Below, one piece after another: positions 43,512-51,882 of a stretch of DNA of 64,000 nt. The notes beneath the pieces are model-generated. The model did not search any database. It had not been told where the DNA came from and saw only the letters and a list, made by a program, of their open reading frames with translations. Every line of letters begins with the position of its first letter. Within the stretch, counting starts at the first letter, position 1. The position numbers and the translations under genes are program-made. The DNA comes from Aequorivita lipolytica (GTDB taxonomy: Bacteria > Bacteroidota > Bacteroidia > Flavobacteriales > Flavobacteriaceae), in assembly GCF_007997135.1 (NCBI RefSeq), contig NZ_VORU01000011.1, positions 1 to 64,000 of the forward strand. Reading direction: 5' to 3'.

Positions 43512-43545
43512 GGGTTAGACTTTTTTAAAGTCTAACCCTTTTTTA
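43512..43545 (+). terminator. Intrinsic terminator after the baeRF gene
   Basis: Perfect 12-bp stem GGGTTAGACTTT (43512-43523) with AAAGTCTAACCC (43527-43538), 3-nt loop, then T residues. Confidence 0.9.
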
Positions 43546-43586
43546 ATAATTAATCTGGAGACCTAACCATAATTATTAAAAGTGGA

Positions 43587-43695
43587 TTACGCCACGTTAA
43601 ATTGAGATTCGTTCATTTTAACGCTAAATTTTACATTGGTTTTTAATGCACCAAATACTTTCAATATCGTTTTTATAGTTACGTTTTTAGTATTT
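43587..43695 (-). pseudogene. C-terminal remnant of an XRE/antitoxin-type regulator
   Basis: The minus strand, from an in-frame stop near 43696 to the TAA at 43587-43589, reads NTKNVTIKTILKVFGALKTN and then VKFSVKMNESQFNVA. The pattern (V-x-I-K-T-I-L-K-V-x-x-A-L-x-x-x-V-x-F-x-V) is the end of an HTH domain in HigA-like antitoxins. There is no start codon and no HTH core. It lies in the 364-bp gap between the baeRF and symporter genes. The rest of the gap has a plus-strand TATTTTTG box (43717-43724) before a 20-codon frame (43758-43820), with nothing recognisable. Confidence 0.4.
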
Positions 43696-43826
43696 CATTC
43701 AAATTTAAAGATTTGCTATTTTTGCACTCAAACTATTTCAATAAGTTGTTCAAGGGATGAATTTTGTCTACAACTATAACCTACAGTTGAATGATGATAT
43801 ATTTGATATTATAAAATAAATTCTAT

Positions 43827-45557
43827 CTATAAATCAGTCTTCTGAAAAGATTTAATAATCACCAATCCACAAACTACAGCCACAGCAGATAAACTGAAGG
43901 CTAAAATATTGTTTCCATAAATGAAATTTCCAATGGCAAACAACGTGCAATAAACCCCAACAACACCAGCAAAGAATCCAAGTATCTTCATTCCAAAACC
44001 TTTAAATTTAGATTCATTTCCAAAGATTAAGCTATTAAAACTGTTTAAGGTTTCTGCTTTTGATGGTTTTGTTAAAAGCGTTACAGCTACCCAACCAATT
44101 GTTGTTACTACGACGCCTAAAACCAATTGCCAATGGCCAGCCAATTCAAACATAGGTGTTTCCATTTTTCCGTTTATAAAGAAGAAAGCTGCGATTATAA
44201 AAGAAATTAGCATTGCAGCAATTTCACTATAAGGATTTATTCTGCTCCAAAACCAGCGTAGAATAAATAGCAAACCAGTTCCAGCGCCAATTGAAAGCAG
44301 CAAATTAAAACCATCCCGAGCTTCTTCTAAAACGAGTGCTAGTAATCCTGCAAAAATCATCATTACAACCGTAGAAATTCTTCCAACGGCTACTTGTTCT
44401 TTACCTGTTGCTTTTTTCCGAAGAAAGCGAACATAGAAATCGTTTACTACATAAGAACTTCCCCAGTTTAAGTGTGTTGATATGGTACTCATAAATGCCG
44501 CAATGAGCGATGTTATAACAATTCCCAATAAACCCGCCGGTAAAAACGTAAGCATTGCAGGATACGACAAGTCATTTTTCACAAAAGCGGGATTCAAGTC
44601 TGGGAAAGCTGCTTGTAAACTTTCAAGATTTGGAAAAACTATTATTGACGCCAACCCAATAACAATCCAAGGCCACGGACGAATTGCATAATGCGCAAAA
44701 TTGAAAAATAGGGTTGCATAAGTAGCGTGTTTTTCATCTTTTGCCGCAAGCATTCGCTGGGCAATATAACCACCACCGCCAGGCTCTGCACCCGGATACC
44801 AAACGCTCCACCATTGCACAGCAAGCGGAATTATTAACAACGGAATCAATAATTCAGGTTTTGAAAAATCTGGAAGCATCGCTGTTTTAGCTGCAACAGC
44901 AGGGGTGGAGAGTAGTTTTTCAATTCCGCCAATTTCAGGCATATTTACAATATAAATGGTTGCCCAAATGCTACCAACCATCGCAATAATAAACTGAACA
45001 AAATCTGTCAACAAAACGCCTTTAAACCCACCAAAAGCTGAGTAAATTACCACTACTGGGGAGGCAATCAATAAAACTTCATAAGAAGATAAGCCGAACA
45101 TTACGTGGCCAATTTTAATAGCAGCCAAGCAAACATTTGCCATAATAATGATATTGAAAAACACCCCAAGATAAATTGCTCTAAATCCTCTTAAAAAAGC
45201 GGCGCTTTTGCCACTATAGCGCAATTCATAAAACTCCAGATCTGTTGTTATTCCACTTCTGCGCCATAGTTTGGCGTAAAAAAACACGGTCAACATTCCC
45301 GTTAATAAAAAACTCCACCAAATCCAGTTTCCAAAAACGCCATCCTCGCGAATAACGCCAGCAACAAAATTGGGCGTATCGGCCGCAAAGGTTGTCGCAA
45401 CCATACTTACCCCAAGCAACCACCAAGGCATATTTCTATCTGAAAGGAAAAAGGATTTTGAATCTTTCCCAGATTTTTTTGCTACAATTAATCCTATAGC
45501 AATGAAAACAATAAAAAAAGAAATAATAATTATCCAATCGATGGTGCTTAGTTGCAT
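43827..45557 (-). CDS. Sodium:solute symporter family protein
   Basis: The 576 residues have about 13-15 membrane helices of the LeuT-fold SSS family. The N-terminus has YVAKKSGKDSKSFFLSDR-like FLSDRNMPWWLLGVSMVATTF (near 37-58, first sodium site region), EFYELRYSGKSAAF near 105-118 and LAAFMSTISTHLNWGSSYVV near 350 (second sodium-site serines). These members carry sugars, amino acids or vitamins; the substrate is not clear. It is transcribed away from the histidine operon. A relic of a homologous gene lies 1.6 kb downstream. Confidence 0.92.
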   Translation of the reverse strand: MQLSTIDWIIIISFFIVFIAIGLIVAKKSGKDSKSFFLSDRNMPWWLLGVSMVATTFAADTPNFVAGVIREDGVFGNWIWWSFLLTGMLTVFFYAKLWRRSGITTDLEFYELRYSGKSAAFLRGFRAIYLGVFFNIIIMANVCLAAIKIGHVMFGLSSYEVLLIASPVVVIYSAFGGFKGVLLTDFVQFIIAMVGSIWATIYIVNMPEIGGIEKLLSTPAVAAKTAMLPDFSKPELLIPLLIIPLAVQWWSVWYPGAEPGGGGYIAQRMLAAKDEKHATYATLFFNFAHYAIRPWPWIVIGLASIIVFPNLESLQAAFPDLNPAFVKNDLSYPAMLTFLPAGLLGIVITSLIAAFMSTISTHLNWGSSYVVNDFYVRFLRKKATGKEQVAVGRISTVVMMIFAGLLALVLEEARDGFNLLLSIGAGTGLLFILRWFWSRINPYSEIAAMLISFIIAAFFFINGKMETPMFELAGHWQLVLGVVVTTIGWVAVTLLTKPSKAETLNSFNSLIFGNESKFKGFGMKILGFFAGVVGVYCTLFAIGNFIYGNNILAFSLSAVAVVCGLVIIKSFQKTDL

Positions 45558-45675
45558 AATATATAGTGATTTTTCAGCAGTTCAAAATTGCTCGGGTGAA
45601 AGTAAAGAAATTGCATTAAAAATTAATAAACCGTTAAAATTTTATATTCACAGTTTTTTAAACATAATTTTTGTT

Positions 45676-45683
45676 TAGATTTG
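45676..45683 (+). promoter_or_regulatory. -7 promoter box of the histidine operon
   Basis: TAGATTTG is an exact TAnnTTTG match, 11 bp before the leader-peptide ATG. It fixes transcription to start just in front of the leader. Confidence 0.5.
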
Positions 45684-45694
45684 CCCTCGCTATT

Positions 45695-45751
45695 ATGAAC
45701 AAAACAATTTTACATCATCATCATATTTTTTTCCGCGCGCTCGCGAGGTGA
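45695..45751 (+). CDS. hisL: Histidine operon leader peptide
   Basis: An 18-codon ORF encodes MNKTILHHHHIFFRALAR, with four consecutive CAT (His) codons, and ends in TGA. It is followed 29 bp later by a strong terminator and then hisG. This is the classical attenuation layout. When charged tRNA-His is scarce, ribosomes stall on the four His codons and the terminator does not form. When it is plentiful, transcription ends. A GC-rich hairpin around CGCG-CGCT-CGCG (near 45734-45745) lies in the peptide's last codons and may act as a pause or anti-antiterminator structure. It is too short for standard gene finders. Confidence 0.88.
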   Translation: MNKTILHHHHIFFRALAR

Positions 45752-45780
45752 TATGGCTGTTGTATAACTTAACAATATTC

Positions 45781-45818
45781 AAAAACCCGTTTGAGCAATC
45801 AAACGGGTTTTTTTTATT
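45781..45818 (+). terminator. His operon attenuator terminator
   Basis: Perfect 14-bp stem AAAAACCCGTTTGA (45781-45794) with TCAAACGGGTTTTT (45799-45812), 4-nt loop, then T run. It lies between the His-rich leader peptide and hisG. Confidence 0.93.
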
Positions 45819-45820
45819 CC

Positions 45821-45848
45821 CTCAACTCAAAACTCAAATAAAATATCA
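45821..45848. repeat. Degenerate heptameric repeat just before hisG
   Basis: CTCAACT, CAAAACT, CAAATAA, AATATCA in 7-bp register, ending 2 bp before the hisG ATG. Confidence 0.4.
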
Positions 45849-45850
45849 AA

Positions 45851-46708
45851 ATGAAAAAGTTAAAAATTGCGGTACAAAAATCAGGAAGACTTCACGATGA
45901 ATCGCTTGCCTTGTTAAAGGATTGCGGGATTTACATAGACAATGGCCGTGAACAATTAAAGGCTACATCCACTAATTTTCCTCTGGAAATATATTACCTG
46001 CGCAATGGTGATATTCCACAATACTTAAAAGATGGCGTGGTAGATTGTGCTATTATTGGCGAAAACCTCCTGGTTGAAAAAGGCGAAGAAATTTCAATAG
46101 TAGGCCGATTGGGTTTTTCAAAATGTAGAGTTTCCCTCGCAGTGCCAAAAACTTTTAAATACAATTCCATCAACGATTTTAACGGAAAACGAATCGCCAC
46201 TAGCTACCCTGAAACAACACGAAATTACCTAAAAGAAAAAGGAGTAGAAGCAGAGCTGCACATTATTAACGGTAGTGTTGAAATAGCACCAAATATAGGC
46301 CTGGCAGATGCAATTTGCGATATTGTGAGCAGTGGCAGCACCCTGTTCAAAAACAATTTAAAGGAAGTGGAGGTAATTCTGAAAAGTGAAGCCGTGCTTG
46401 CCGTATCTCCAAATATTTCAGAAAGCACAAATAATATCTTGGACAAACTTCACTTCAGAATTCAATCGGTTTTACAAGGCCGTGATTCTCGTTACGTGCT
46501 CTTAAATGCTCCCAACAATAAAATTGACGATATAATCAAAATCCTCCCCGGAATGAAAAGTCCCACTGTACTTCCCTTGGCCGAAGAGGGCTGGAGCAGC
46601 ATCCATTCCGTTGTTAACAGAGATACTTTTTGGGAAGTAATTGAAGAACTGAAAGAAGCCGGCGCAGAAGGAATTCTAGTTTGCCCAATTGAAAAAATGA
46701 TATTTTGA
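45851..46708 (+). CDS. hisG: ATP phosphoribosyltransferase (long form)
   Basis: It joins ATP and PRPP, the committed step of histidine synthesis. The 285 residues show LKIAVQKSGRLHDESLALL at the start, the PRPP loop DAICDIVSSGSTLFKNN near 156-172 and a C-terminal PII-like regulatory domain (about 210-285), so it is the long, histidine-inhibited form that needs no HisZ. It is the first structural gene of hisGDCBHAFIE behind the leader attenuator. Its stop codon is the first base pair group of a 20-unit heptameric repeat. Confidence 0.97.
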   Translation: MKKLKIAVQKSGRLHDESLALLKDCGIYIDNGREQLKATSTNFPLEIYYLRNGDIPQYLKDGVVDCAIIGENLLVEKGEEISIVGRLGFSKCRVSLAVPKTFKYNSINDFNGKRIATSYPETTRNYLKEKGVEAELHIINGSVEIAPNIGLADAICDIVSSGSTLFKNNLKEVEVILKSEAVLAVSPNISESTNNILDKLHFRIQSVLQGRDSRYVLLNAPNNKIDDIIKILPGMKSPTVLPLAEEGWSSIHSVVNRDTFWEVIEELKEAGAEGILVCPIEKMIF

Positions 46709-46846
46709 ACGACGAGGTGCGAACGACGAACGACGAGGTGCGAACGACGAGGTGCGAACGACGAGGTGCGAACGACGAGGTGCGAATGACGAACGACGAG
46801 CGACGAACTACGAGCGACGAACGACGGGCGACGAACTACGAAATAG
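46707..46846. repeat. Twenty-unit heptameric array between hisG and hisD
   Basis: The units are GAACGAC, GAGGTGC, GAATGAC, GAGCGAC, GAACTAC and GGGCGAC, twenty in perfect 7-bp register. GAACGAC and GAGGTGC alternate five times, then the pattern mixes. It begins inside the hisG stop codon. The minus strand stays open through it, giving a false repetitive protein (46492-46857). Confidence 0.95.
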
Positions 46847-46876
46847 GCTTTAAGCAATAAACTTTAAATTGAAAAA

Positions 46877-48217
46877 ATGAACAAAATATACAATCCAAAA
46901 CCTGAAACTTGGAGAGATTTTTTAAAAAGGCCCACCAAAACCATTGCCGATATAGAGGCGACGGTAAAAGAAATATTTTCTGAAGTAAAAACCAAAGGCG
47001 ATGAAGCTGTAACGAAATACACCCAACTTTTTGATGGAGTTTCAATAGAAGAATTATTGGTTTGTGAAGAAGAAATTAATTCTGCAAAAAATGAAGTTTC
47101 CGAAGAATTGAAAGACGCTATCAATCTTGCAAAAGGAAACATTGAAAAATTCCACAGCGCACAAAAAACTGAAAGAATAACCATCGAAACTACGGAAGGC
47201 GTCAGTTGTTGGCAAGAAAAACGGCCAATTCAAAAAGTGGGTCTTTATATTCCCGGTGGTTCTGCGCCTTTATTTTCAACGGTTTTAATGTTGGCTATTC
47301 CAGCAAATATTGCAGGTTGCAACGAAATTGTTCTATGTACGCCACCCGATAAAAATGGTAGTATCAATCCTGCTATTTTATATACAGCCAAGCTGTGCGG
47401 AGTCACCAAAATTTTTAAAATCGGCGGAATCCAAGCCATTGCCGCAATGACTTTTGGCACAGAAAGCGTTGCTCCTGTTTATAAAATTTTCGGACCGGGA
47501 AATCAATTTGTAACCGTTGCAAAACAGATTGCCACCAAATATGGCGTGGCAATCGATATGCCTGCTGGCCCTTCGGAATTATTGGTATTTGCAGATGAAA
47601 CCGCCAATCCATCTTTCGTTGCTTCAGATCTTTTATCGCAAGCGGAGCATGGCGCTGACAGCCAAGTAATTTTGGTTACAACTTCCGAAAAGCTTTTGAA
47701 TTCAGTAGAAAAGGAGATTGAAAAACAACTTCAAGTGTTACCGCGTAAATTAACGGCTGAGCAAGCTATTGACAACTCAAAATTGATTTTGGTAGAAACA
47801 GTTTCTGAAGCCATCGATTTGATAAATGAATACGGCCCAGAACACTTTATAGTCGTTTCAAAAGACGAAGACTTCTTCCTCAAAAACATTCAAAATGCAG
47901 GTTCGGTTTTTATAGGAAACTACACCCCCGAAAGTGCGGGTGACTATGCTTCGGGCACTAATCACACTTTGCCCACCAATGGATATGCAAAGCAATACAG
48001 CGGTGTAAACCTAGACAGTTTTATGAAAAGTATGACCTTTCAGAAAATTTCAGAAAAGGGAATTCAAAATATTGGGAAGGCAATAGAAATAATGGCCGAA
48101 GCCGAAGGACTGCAAGCGCACAAAAACGCTGTTACTTTACGATTAAAGAGCTTAGAGAAAATGTCAGGTCGAGCGCAGTGTCATCCTGAGCCTGTGAAGG
48201 GTCGAGACCTTAATTAA
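46877..48217 (+). CDS. hisD: Histidinol dehydrogenase
   Basis: This zinc enzyme oxidises histidinol to histidine in two NAD-dependent steps. The 446 residues show LYIPGGSAPLFSTVLMLA near 124-141, FGPGNQFVTVAKQ near 208, AGPSELLVFAD near 228, SQAEHGADS (zinc ligand) near 255 and the C-terminal block ESAGDYASGTNHTLPT near 353. The normal end is NAVTLRLKSLE; the last 18 residues (from Met429: MSGRAQCHPEPVKGRDLN) are encoded by a dispersed GAGC-type repeat. The catalytic core is intact. Confidence 0.97.
   Translation: MNKIYNPKPETWRDFLKRPTKTIADIEATVKEIFSEVKTKGDEAVTKYTQLFDGVSIEELLVCEEEINSAKNEVSEELKDAINLAKGNIEKFHSAQKTERITIETTEGVSCWQEKRPIQKVGLYIPGGSAPLFSTVLMLAIPANIAGCNEIVLCTPPDKNGSINPAILYTAKLCGVTKIFKIGGIQAIAAMTFGTESVAPVYKIFGPGNQFVTVAKQIATKYGVAIDMPAGPSELLVFADETANPSFVASDLLSQAEHGADSQVILVTTSEKLLNSVEKEIEKQLQVLPRKLTAEQAIDNSKLILVETVSEAIDLINEYGPEHFIVVSKDEDFFLKNIQNAGSVFIGNYTPESAGDYASGTNHTLPTNGYAKQYSGVNLDSFMKSMTFQKISEKGIQNIGKAIEIMAEAEGLQAHKNAVTLRLKSLEKMSGRAQCHPEPVKGRDLN
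48163..48210. repeat. Dispersed GAGC-type element translated as the HisD tail
   Basis: GTCAGGTCGAGCGCAGTGTC, then ATCCTGAGCCTGTGAAGG and GTCGAGACCT. It is homologous to the copy in hisA (51671-51720): both have the order GTCAG, GAGC, CAG, GAGCCTGT, GAAG, GTCGA, ACCT. Confidence 0.8.
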
Positions 48218-48222
48218 GATAT

Positions 48223-49272
48223 ATGATGAACAAATTTGATATACAAACTTTCATCCGTCCAAACGTGGCCAAAATGAAGCCGTATAGCTCGGCTCGCGAT
48301 GAATTTAAAGATTTTGATAGTGAAATGATTTTCCTTGATGCAAACGAAAATCCTTTTGAAACTAATGTGAATCGCTATCCCGATCCGCAACAGCGAAAAC
48401 TGAAAAGCATACTCTCAAAACAAAAAAATATTACTACCGATCAAATACTCTTGGGGAACGGAAGCGACGAAGTGCTCGACTTAATTTTCCGGGCATTCTG
48501 CGAACCTTCTAAAGACAACATAATCACTTTGCCGCCAACCTATGGAATGTACAGCGTTTTAGCAAATTTGAACGATATTGAAAATAGAGAAGTGCTGCTC
48601 GATTCAGATTTTCAACCCAATATGGACGAAATTTCAAGAACAGCAGATACTCGTACCAAGCTTTTGTTTATCTGCTCTCCCAATAATCCAACGGGTAATT
48701 TAATAGCTTCGGAAAAGATTTTAAAACTGTTGAAAACCTTTAATGGCTTGGTAGTAATTGACGAGGCTTACATTGATTTCGCAAACGAGGAAAGTTGGAT
48801 TACAAAACTGCATGAATTCCCTAATTTAATTATTACCCAAACACTATCAAAAGCATACGGATTGGCAGGAATTCGATTAGGGATATGTTATGCTTCCGCA
48901 GAAATAATTTCGGTATTAAAAAGAATCAAACCTCCATACAACATCAATGAACTTACGCAACAAAGTGCAATTGAACAACTTCAGAATACTGTGAAGTTAA
49001 AAAATGATATTTTTTCATTATTAGAGGAAAAGTTAATATTACTTAAAGCTTTAGTTAAAGTCAAATTCGTTGAAAAAGTTTATCCAACAGATGCTAATTT
49101 CATACTTCTAAAGGTTGACAATGCTGAAAAGCGCTACACACAATTGTTGGAAAATGGCATCGTAGTGCGAAACAGAAGTTCGCAACCGCTTTGTGAGAAT
49201 ACACTTCGTATAACTATTGGCGCAAATGCAGAAAATAAAAAACTAATCACCACTCTAAAAACATTTAAATAA
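48223..49272 (+). CDS. hisC: Histidinol-phosphate aminotransferase
   Basis: This PLP enzyme makes histidinol phosphate from imidazole-acetol phosphate and glutamate. The 349 residues show [10 protein letters not shown] near 37, [14 protein letters not shown] near 82-95, [10 protein letters not shown] near 150, [10 protein letters not shown] near 180 and the PLP lysine in [14 protein letters not shown] near 206-219. The start is ATG 48223 or 48226 (MMNK). Its stop overlaps the hisB ATG by one base. Confidence 0.97.
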   Translation: MMNKFDIQTFIRPNVAKMKPYSSARDEFKDFDSEMIFLDANENPFETNVNRYPDPQQRKLKSILSKQKNITTDQILLGNGSDEVLDLIFRAFCEPSKDNIITLPPTYGMYSVLANLNDIENREVLLDSDFQPNMDEISRTADTRTKLLFICSPNNPTGNLIASEKILKLLKTFNGLVVIDEAYIDFANEESWITKLHEFPNLIITQTLSKAYGLAGIRLGICYASAEIISVLKRIKPPYNINELTQQSAIEQLQNTVKLKNDIFSLLEEKLILLKALVKVKFVEKVYPTDANFILLKVDNAEKRYTQLLENGIVVRNRSSQPLCENTLRITIGANAENKKLITTLKTFK

Positions 49273-50408
49273 TGAAGAAACGCGTACTGTTTATAGACCG
49301 TGACGGCACCATCATAAAAGAAACCGTGGATGAACAAATTGATGCTTTTGATAAAATGATTTTTTATCCTAAAGTGTTCACCTATCTCGGAAAAATCGCA
49401 AAGGAATTAGATTTTGAATTGGTTATTATAACCAACCAAGACGGTTTGGGAACAGACTCTTTTCCTGAAGTTACCTTTTGGCCAGTACATAATTTTATAA
49501 TGAAAGCTTTTGAAAACGAAGGTGTTGTTTTTAAAAATGTGTTGATTGACAGAACATTTCCACATGAAAATGCTGATACCCGCAAGCCTGGAACGGGATT
49601 ATTGCAGCAATATTTTTCAGCAGATTATGATCTTGAAAATTCTTTTGTAATCGGGGATAGGCTTACCGATATAGAACTGGCCAAAAACCTGGGTTCCAAA
49701 GGAATTTTTATTAATGATAATACCAACTTGGGAACTGATGAAGTTTCAGTAAAAGCTGAAGAACTTCAAAAATACATCGCTTTGGAAACAAACGATTGGC
49801 AATATATTTATGAATTTTTAAAACTAAATAAACGTGTTTCTGAAATCTATCGCAAAACAAACGAAACCGATATTTCAATAAGATTGAACTTAGACGGAAC
49901 TGGAAAAAGCGTAATTAACACTGGTATTGCGTTCTTTGACCATATGCTTGACCAATTAGCACGGCACGGTCAAATGGACTTAGAAATCACCGTAAAAGGC
50001 GATTTAGAAGTAGACGAGCACCACACCATAGAAGATACAGCTATTGCGCTAGGTGAAGTTTTCAACAAGGCTCTGGGAGATAAGTTGGGAATGGAGCGTT
50101 ACGGTTTTTGTTTGCCAATGGATGATTGTTTGGCGCAGGTGGCTATTGACTTCGGCGGACGAAATTGGTTGGTTTGGGATGCAGATTTTAAACGCGAAAT
50201 GATTGGCCAAATGCCTACTGAAATGTTTTACCATTTTTTCAAAAGTTTTACCGATGGCGCAAAGGCAAACCTCAACATTAAAGCCGAAGGAACCAACGAG
50301 CATCACAAGATTGAGGCAATATTCAAGGCTTTTGCAAAAGCAATAAAAATGGCAGTGAAACGCGATGCTGAAAAAATGATTTTGCCAACTACTAAAGGAT
50401 TGTTGTAA
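49272..50408 (+). CDS. hisB: Bifunctional histidinol-phosphatase / imidazoleglycerol-phosphate dehydratase
   Basis: It is a fusion of two histidine-pathway steps. The N-terminal HAD phosphatase (about 1-165) shows the nucleophile DRDGT near 9-13, [12 protein letters not shown] and [14 protein letters not shown]. The C-terminal dehydratase (about 185-378) has the metal-binding histidines in [29 protein letters not shown] and [15 protein letters not shown]. The gene starts inside the hisC stop (TAATG). An inverted CCCCC-rich repeat begins 1 bp after its stop. Confidence 0.97.
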   Translation: MKKRVLFIDRDGTIIKETVDEQIDAFDKMIFYPKVFTYLGKIAKELDFELVIITNQDGLGTDSFPEVTFWPVHNFIMKAFENEGVVFKNVLIDRTFPHENADTRKPGTGLLQQYFSADYDLENSFVIGDRLTDIELAKNLGSKGIFINDNTNLGTDEVSVKAEELQKYIALETNDWQYIYEFLKLNKRVSEIYRKTNETDISIRLNLDGTGKSVINTGIAFFDHMLDQLARHGQMDLEITVKGDLEVDEHHTIEDTAIALGEVFNKALGDKLGMERYGFCLPMDDCLAQVAIDFGGRNWLVWDADFKREMIGQMPTEMFYHFFKSFTDGAKANLNIKAEGTNEHHKIEAIFKAFAKAIKMAVKRDAEKMILPTTKGLL

Positions 50409-50497
50409 AGCCCCCTAACCCCCGAAGGGGGAACTCTTATGAAAAAGGAATTAAAAAAAATAATGGAAAATACTCCCCCTTTGGGGGTGGGGGGACT
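50409..50497. repeat. CCCCC/GGGGG inverted repeat spanning hisB stop to hisH codons
   Basis: The left arm AGCCCCCTAACCCCCGAAGG (from 50409) and the right arm CCCCCTTTGGGGGTGGGGGG (in 50471-50497) are inverted copies of one element, about 30 bp apart. Similar CCCCTAACCCC elements are scattered in flavobacterial genomes (from memory). The right arm is translated as PPLGVGG in HisH. Confidence 0.8.
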
Positions 50498-51083
50498 CGT
50501 AATTATTAATTATGGCGCAGGGAATATTCAAAGTATCAAATTTGCTTTGAAACGACTGGGCGTGGAAGCTATTTTGACCGACAATGAAACTGAAATCCGA
50601 AATGCAGATAAGGTAATTTTTCCAGGTGTTGGCGAGGCGAGTAGCGCGATGCAAAAGTTGAAAGCTAGTGGACTGGACAAAGTAATCCCCACATTAAAAC
50701 AACCCGTTTTGGGAATCTGTTTGGGAATGCAGCTGCTCTGCAATTCTTCCGAAGAAGGAAATACTAAAGGTTTGGGAGTTTTTGATGTAGATGTAATACG
50801 ATATTCTAACGAAGTAAAGGTGCCGCAAATAGGGTGGAACCAAATTCAGAATCTTAAATCAGGCCTGTTCAAAAATGTTTCAGAAAATGAGTTTATGTAT
50901 TTGGTGCATAGCTATTACGCGCCGCTATGTGAAGGAACGATTGCAAGCAGTGAATACGGAATTCAATATTCATCGGCTTTACAAAAGGGCAATTTTTACG
51001 GGGTACAATTTCACCCTGAAAAAAGCAGCACTGCAGGAGAACAAATTTTAAAGAACTTTTTAAATCTAAAATCTAAAATCTAA
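50439..51083 (+). CDS. hisH: Imidazole glycerol phosphate synthase, glutaminase subunit
   Basis: It supplies ammonia from glutamine to HisF. The 214 residues show the nucleophile cysteine in GICLGMQLL near 90 and the His/Glu pair in GVQFHPEKSS near 193. HisH normally begins at about VIINYGAGN; the first 19 residues here (MKKELKKIMENTPPLGVGG) come partly from the inverted repeat. An internal ATG at 50463 would shorten the extension. The last residues (NLKSKI) come from an AAAATCT heptameric array. The catalytic triad is intact. Confidence 0.95.
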   Translation: MKKELKKIMENTPPLGVGGLVIINYGAGNIQSIKFALKRLGVEAILTDNETEIRNADKVIFPGVGEASSAMQKLKASGLDKVIPTLKQPVLGICLGMQLLCNSSEEGNTKGLGVFDVDVIRYSNEVKVPQIGWNQIQNLKSGLFKNVSENEFMYLVHSYYAPLCEGTIASSEYGIQYSSALQKGNFYGVQFHPEKSSTAGEQILKNFLNLKSKI

Positions 51084-51102
51084 CGTCTAAAATCTAAAAT
51101 CT
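51061..51102. repeat. Heptameric (AAAATCT)n array joining hisH to hisA
   Basis: TAAATCT, two AAAATCT, AACGTCT, two AAAATCT. It encodes the last HisH residues and ends directly against the hisA ATG at 51103. Confidence 0.9.
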
Positions 51103-51882
51103 ATGAGAATAATACCAGCAATAGACATTATAGACGGCAAATGTGTTCGCCTTTCAAAAGGCGATTACAGTACAAAAAAGATTTACAATGAAAATCCGCT
51201 AGAGGTTGCCAAACAGTTTGAAGCACACGGAATTCAATATTTACATTTGGTGGATTTGGACGGCGCCAAAAGTAAACACATCGTAAACCATAAGGTTTTG
51301 GAAGAAATCGCTTCAAATACCAAATTAAAAATTGACTTTGGTGGGGGGTTAAAAACTGATGAAGATTTAAAGATAGCCTTTGAATGTGGCGCGAGTCAAA
51401 TTACCGGCGGCAGTATAGCTGTTAAAAATCCAGAAGTTTTTAAAAGTTGGTTGCAAAAATTCGGAAATGAAAAAATAATTTTGGGAGCGGATGCCAAAGA
51501 TGAAAAAGTAGCAATAAGCGGTTGGACCGAAGATTCAAATGAAGCCCTCATTCCATTTATCCAAAAATACGTTGAAGAAGGCATTAGCTATGTAATCTGT
51601 ACAGACATCAGCAAAGATGGAATGTTACAAGGCCCTTCGTTTGAGTTATATAAAAAAATAATTAGCGAATGTCAGTCTGAGCTCAGCGCCGCACCGAGCC
51701 TGTCGAAGTGTCGAAGACCTAATGGAAACAGAATTAAACTAATCGCTTCCGGTGGAATATCAACTTTCGAAGAACTTCCAAAACTTGCAGAAATAGGTTG
51801 TGAGGCAACAATAATAGGGAAAGCAATTTATGAAAATAGAATAAGTTTAAAACAACTTGAAAACTATATACTAAATGCTTAG
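51103..51882 (+). CDS. hisA: ProFAR isomerase (HisA) with a repeat-derived insertion
   Basis: It isomerises ProFAR to PRFAR in histidine synthesis. The 259 residues form a TIM barrel with catalytic Asp in [18 protein letters not shown] near 4-21 and the second Asp in CTDISKDGM near 167-175. The phosphate site is IASGGIS near 213. The usual length is about 240. Residues 190-206 ([17 protein letters not shown]) match no HisA and are exactly the in-frame translation of a dispersed GAGC element (51671-51720). The insertion lies in the loop before the strand IKLIASGG, away from the active-site face, so function is probably kept. It overlaps hisF by 8 bp. Confidence 0.95.
   Translation: MRIIPAIDIIDGKCVRLSKGDYSTKKIYNENPLEVAKQFEAHGIQYLHLVDLDGAKSKHIVNHKVLEEIASNTKLKIDFGGGLKTDEDLKIAFECGASQITGGSIAVKNPEVFKSWLQKFGNEKIILGADAKDEKVAISGWTEDSNEALIPFIQKYVEEGISYVICTDISKDGMLQGPSFELYKKIISECQSELSAAPSLSKCRRPNGNRIKLIASGGISTFEELPKLAEIGCEATIIGKAIYENRISLKQLENYILNA
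51671..51720. repeat. Dispersed GAGC-type element inside hisA
   Basis: GTCAGTCTGAGCTCAGCGCC, then GCACCGAGCCTGTCGAAG and TGTCGAAGACCT. It is 50 bp, in frame with no stop, and homologous to the element at the hisD 3' end. Confidence 0.85.

Noticed and set aside
46492-46857. Minus-strand 121-codon open frame with a repetitive VVRRSHLVV-like sequence
   Set aside because: It is the translation of the 20-unit heptameric array plus antisense of hisG; a 7-bp period with no stop keeps all frames open.
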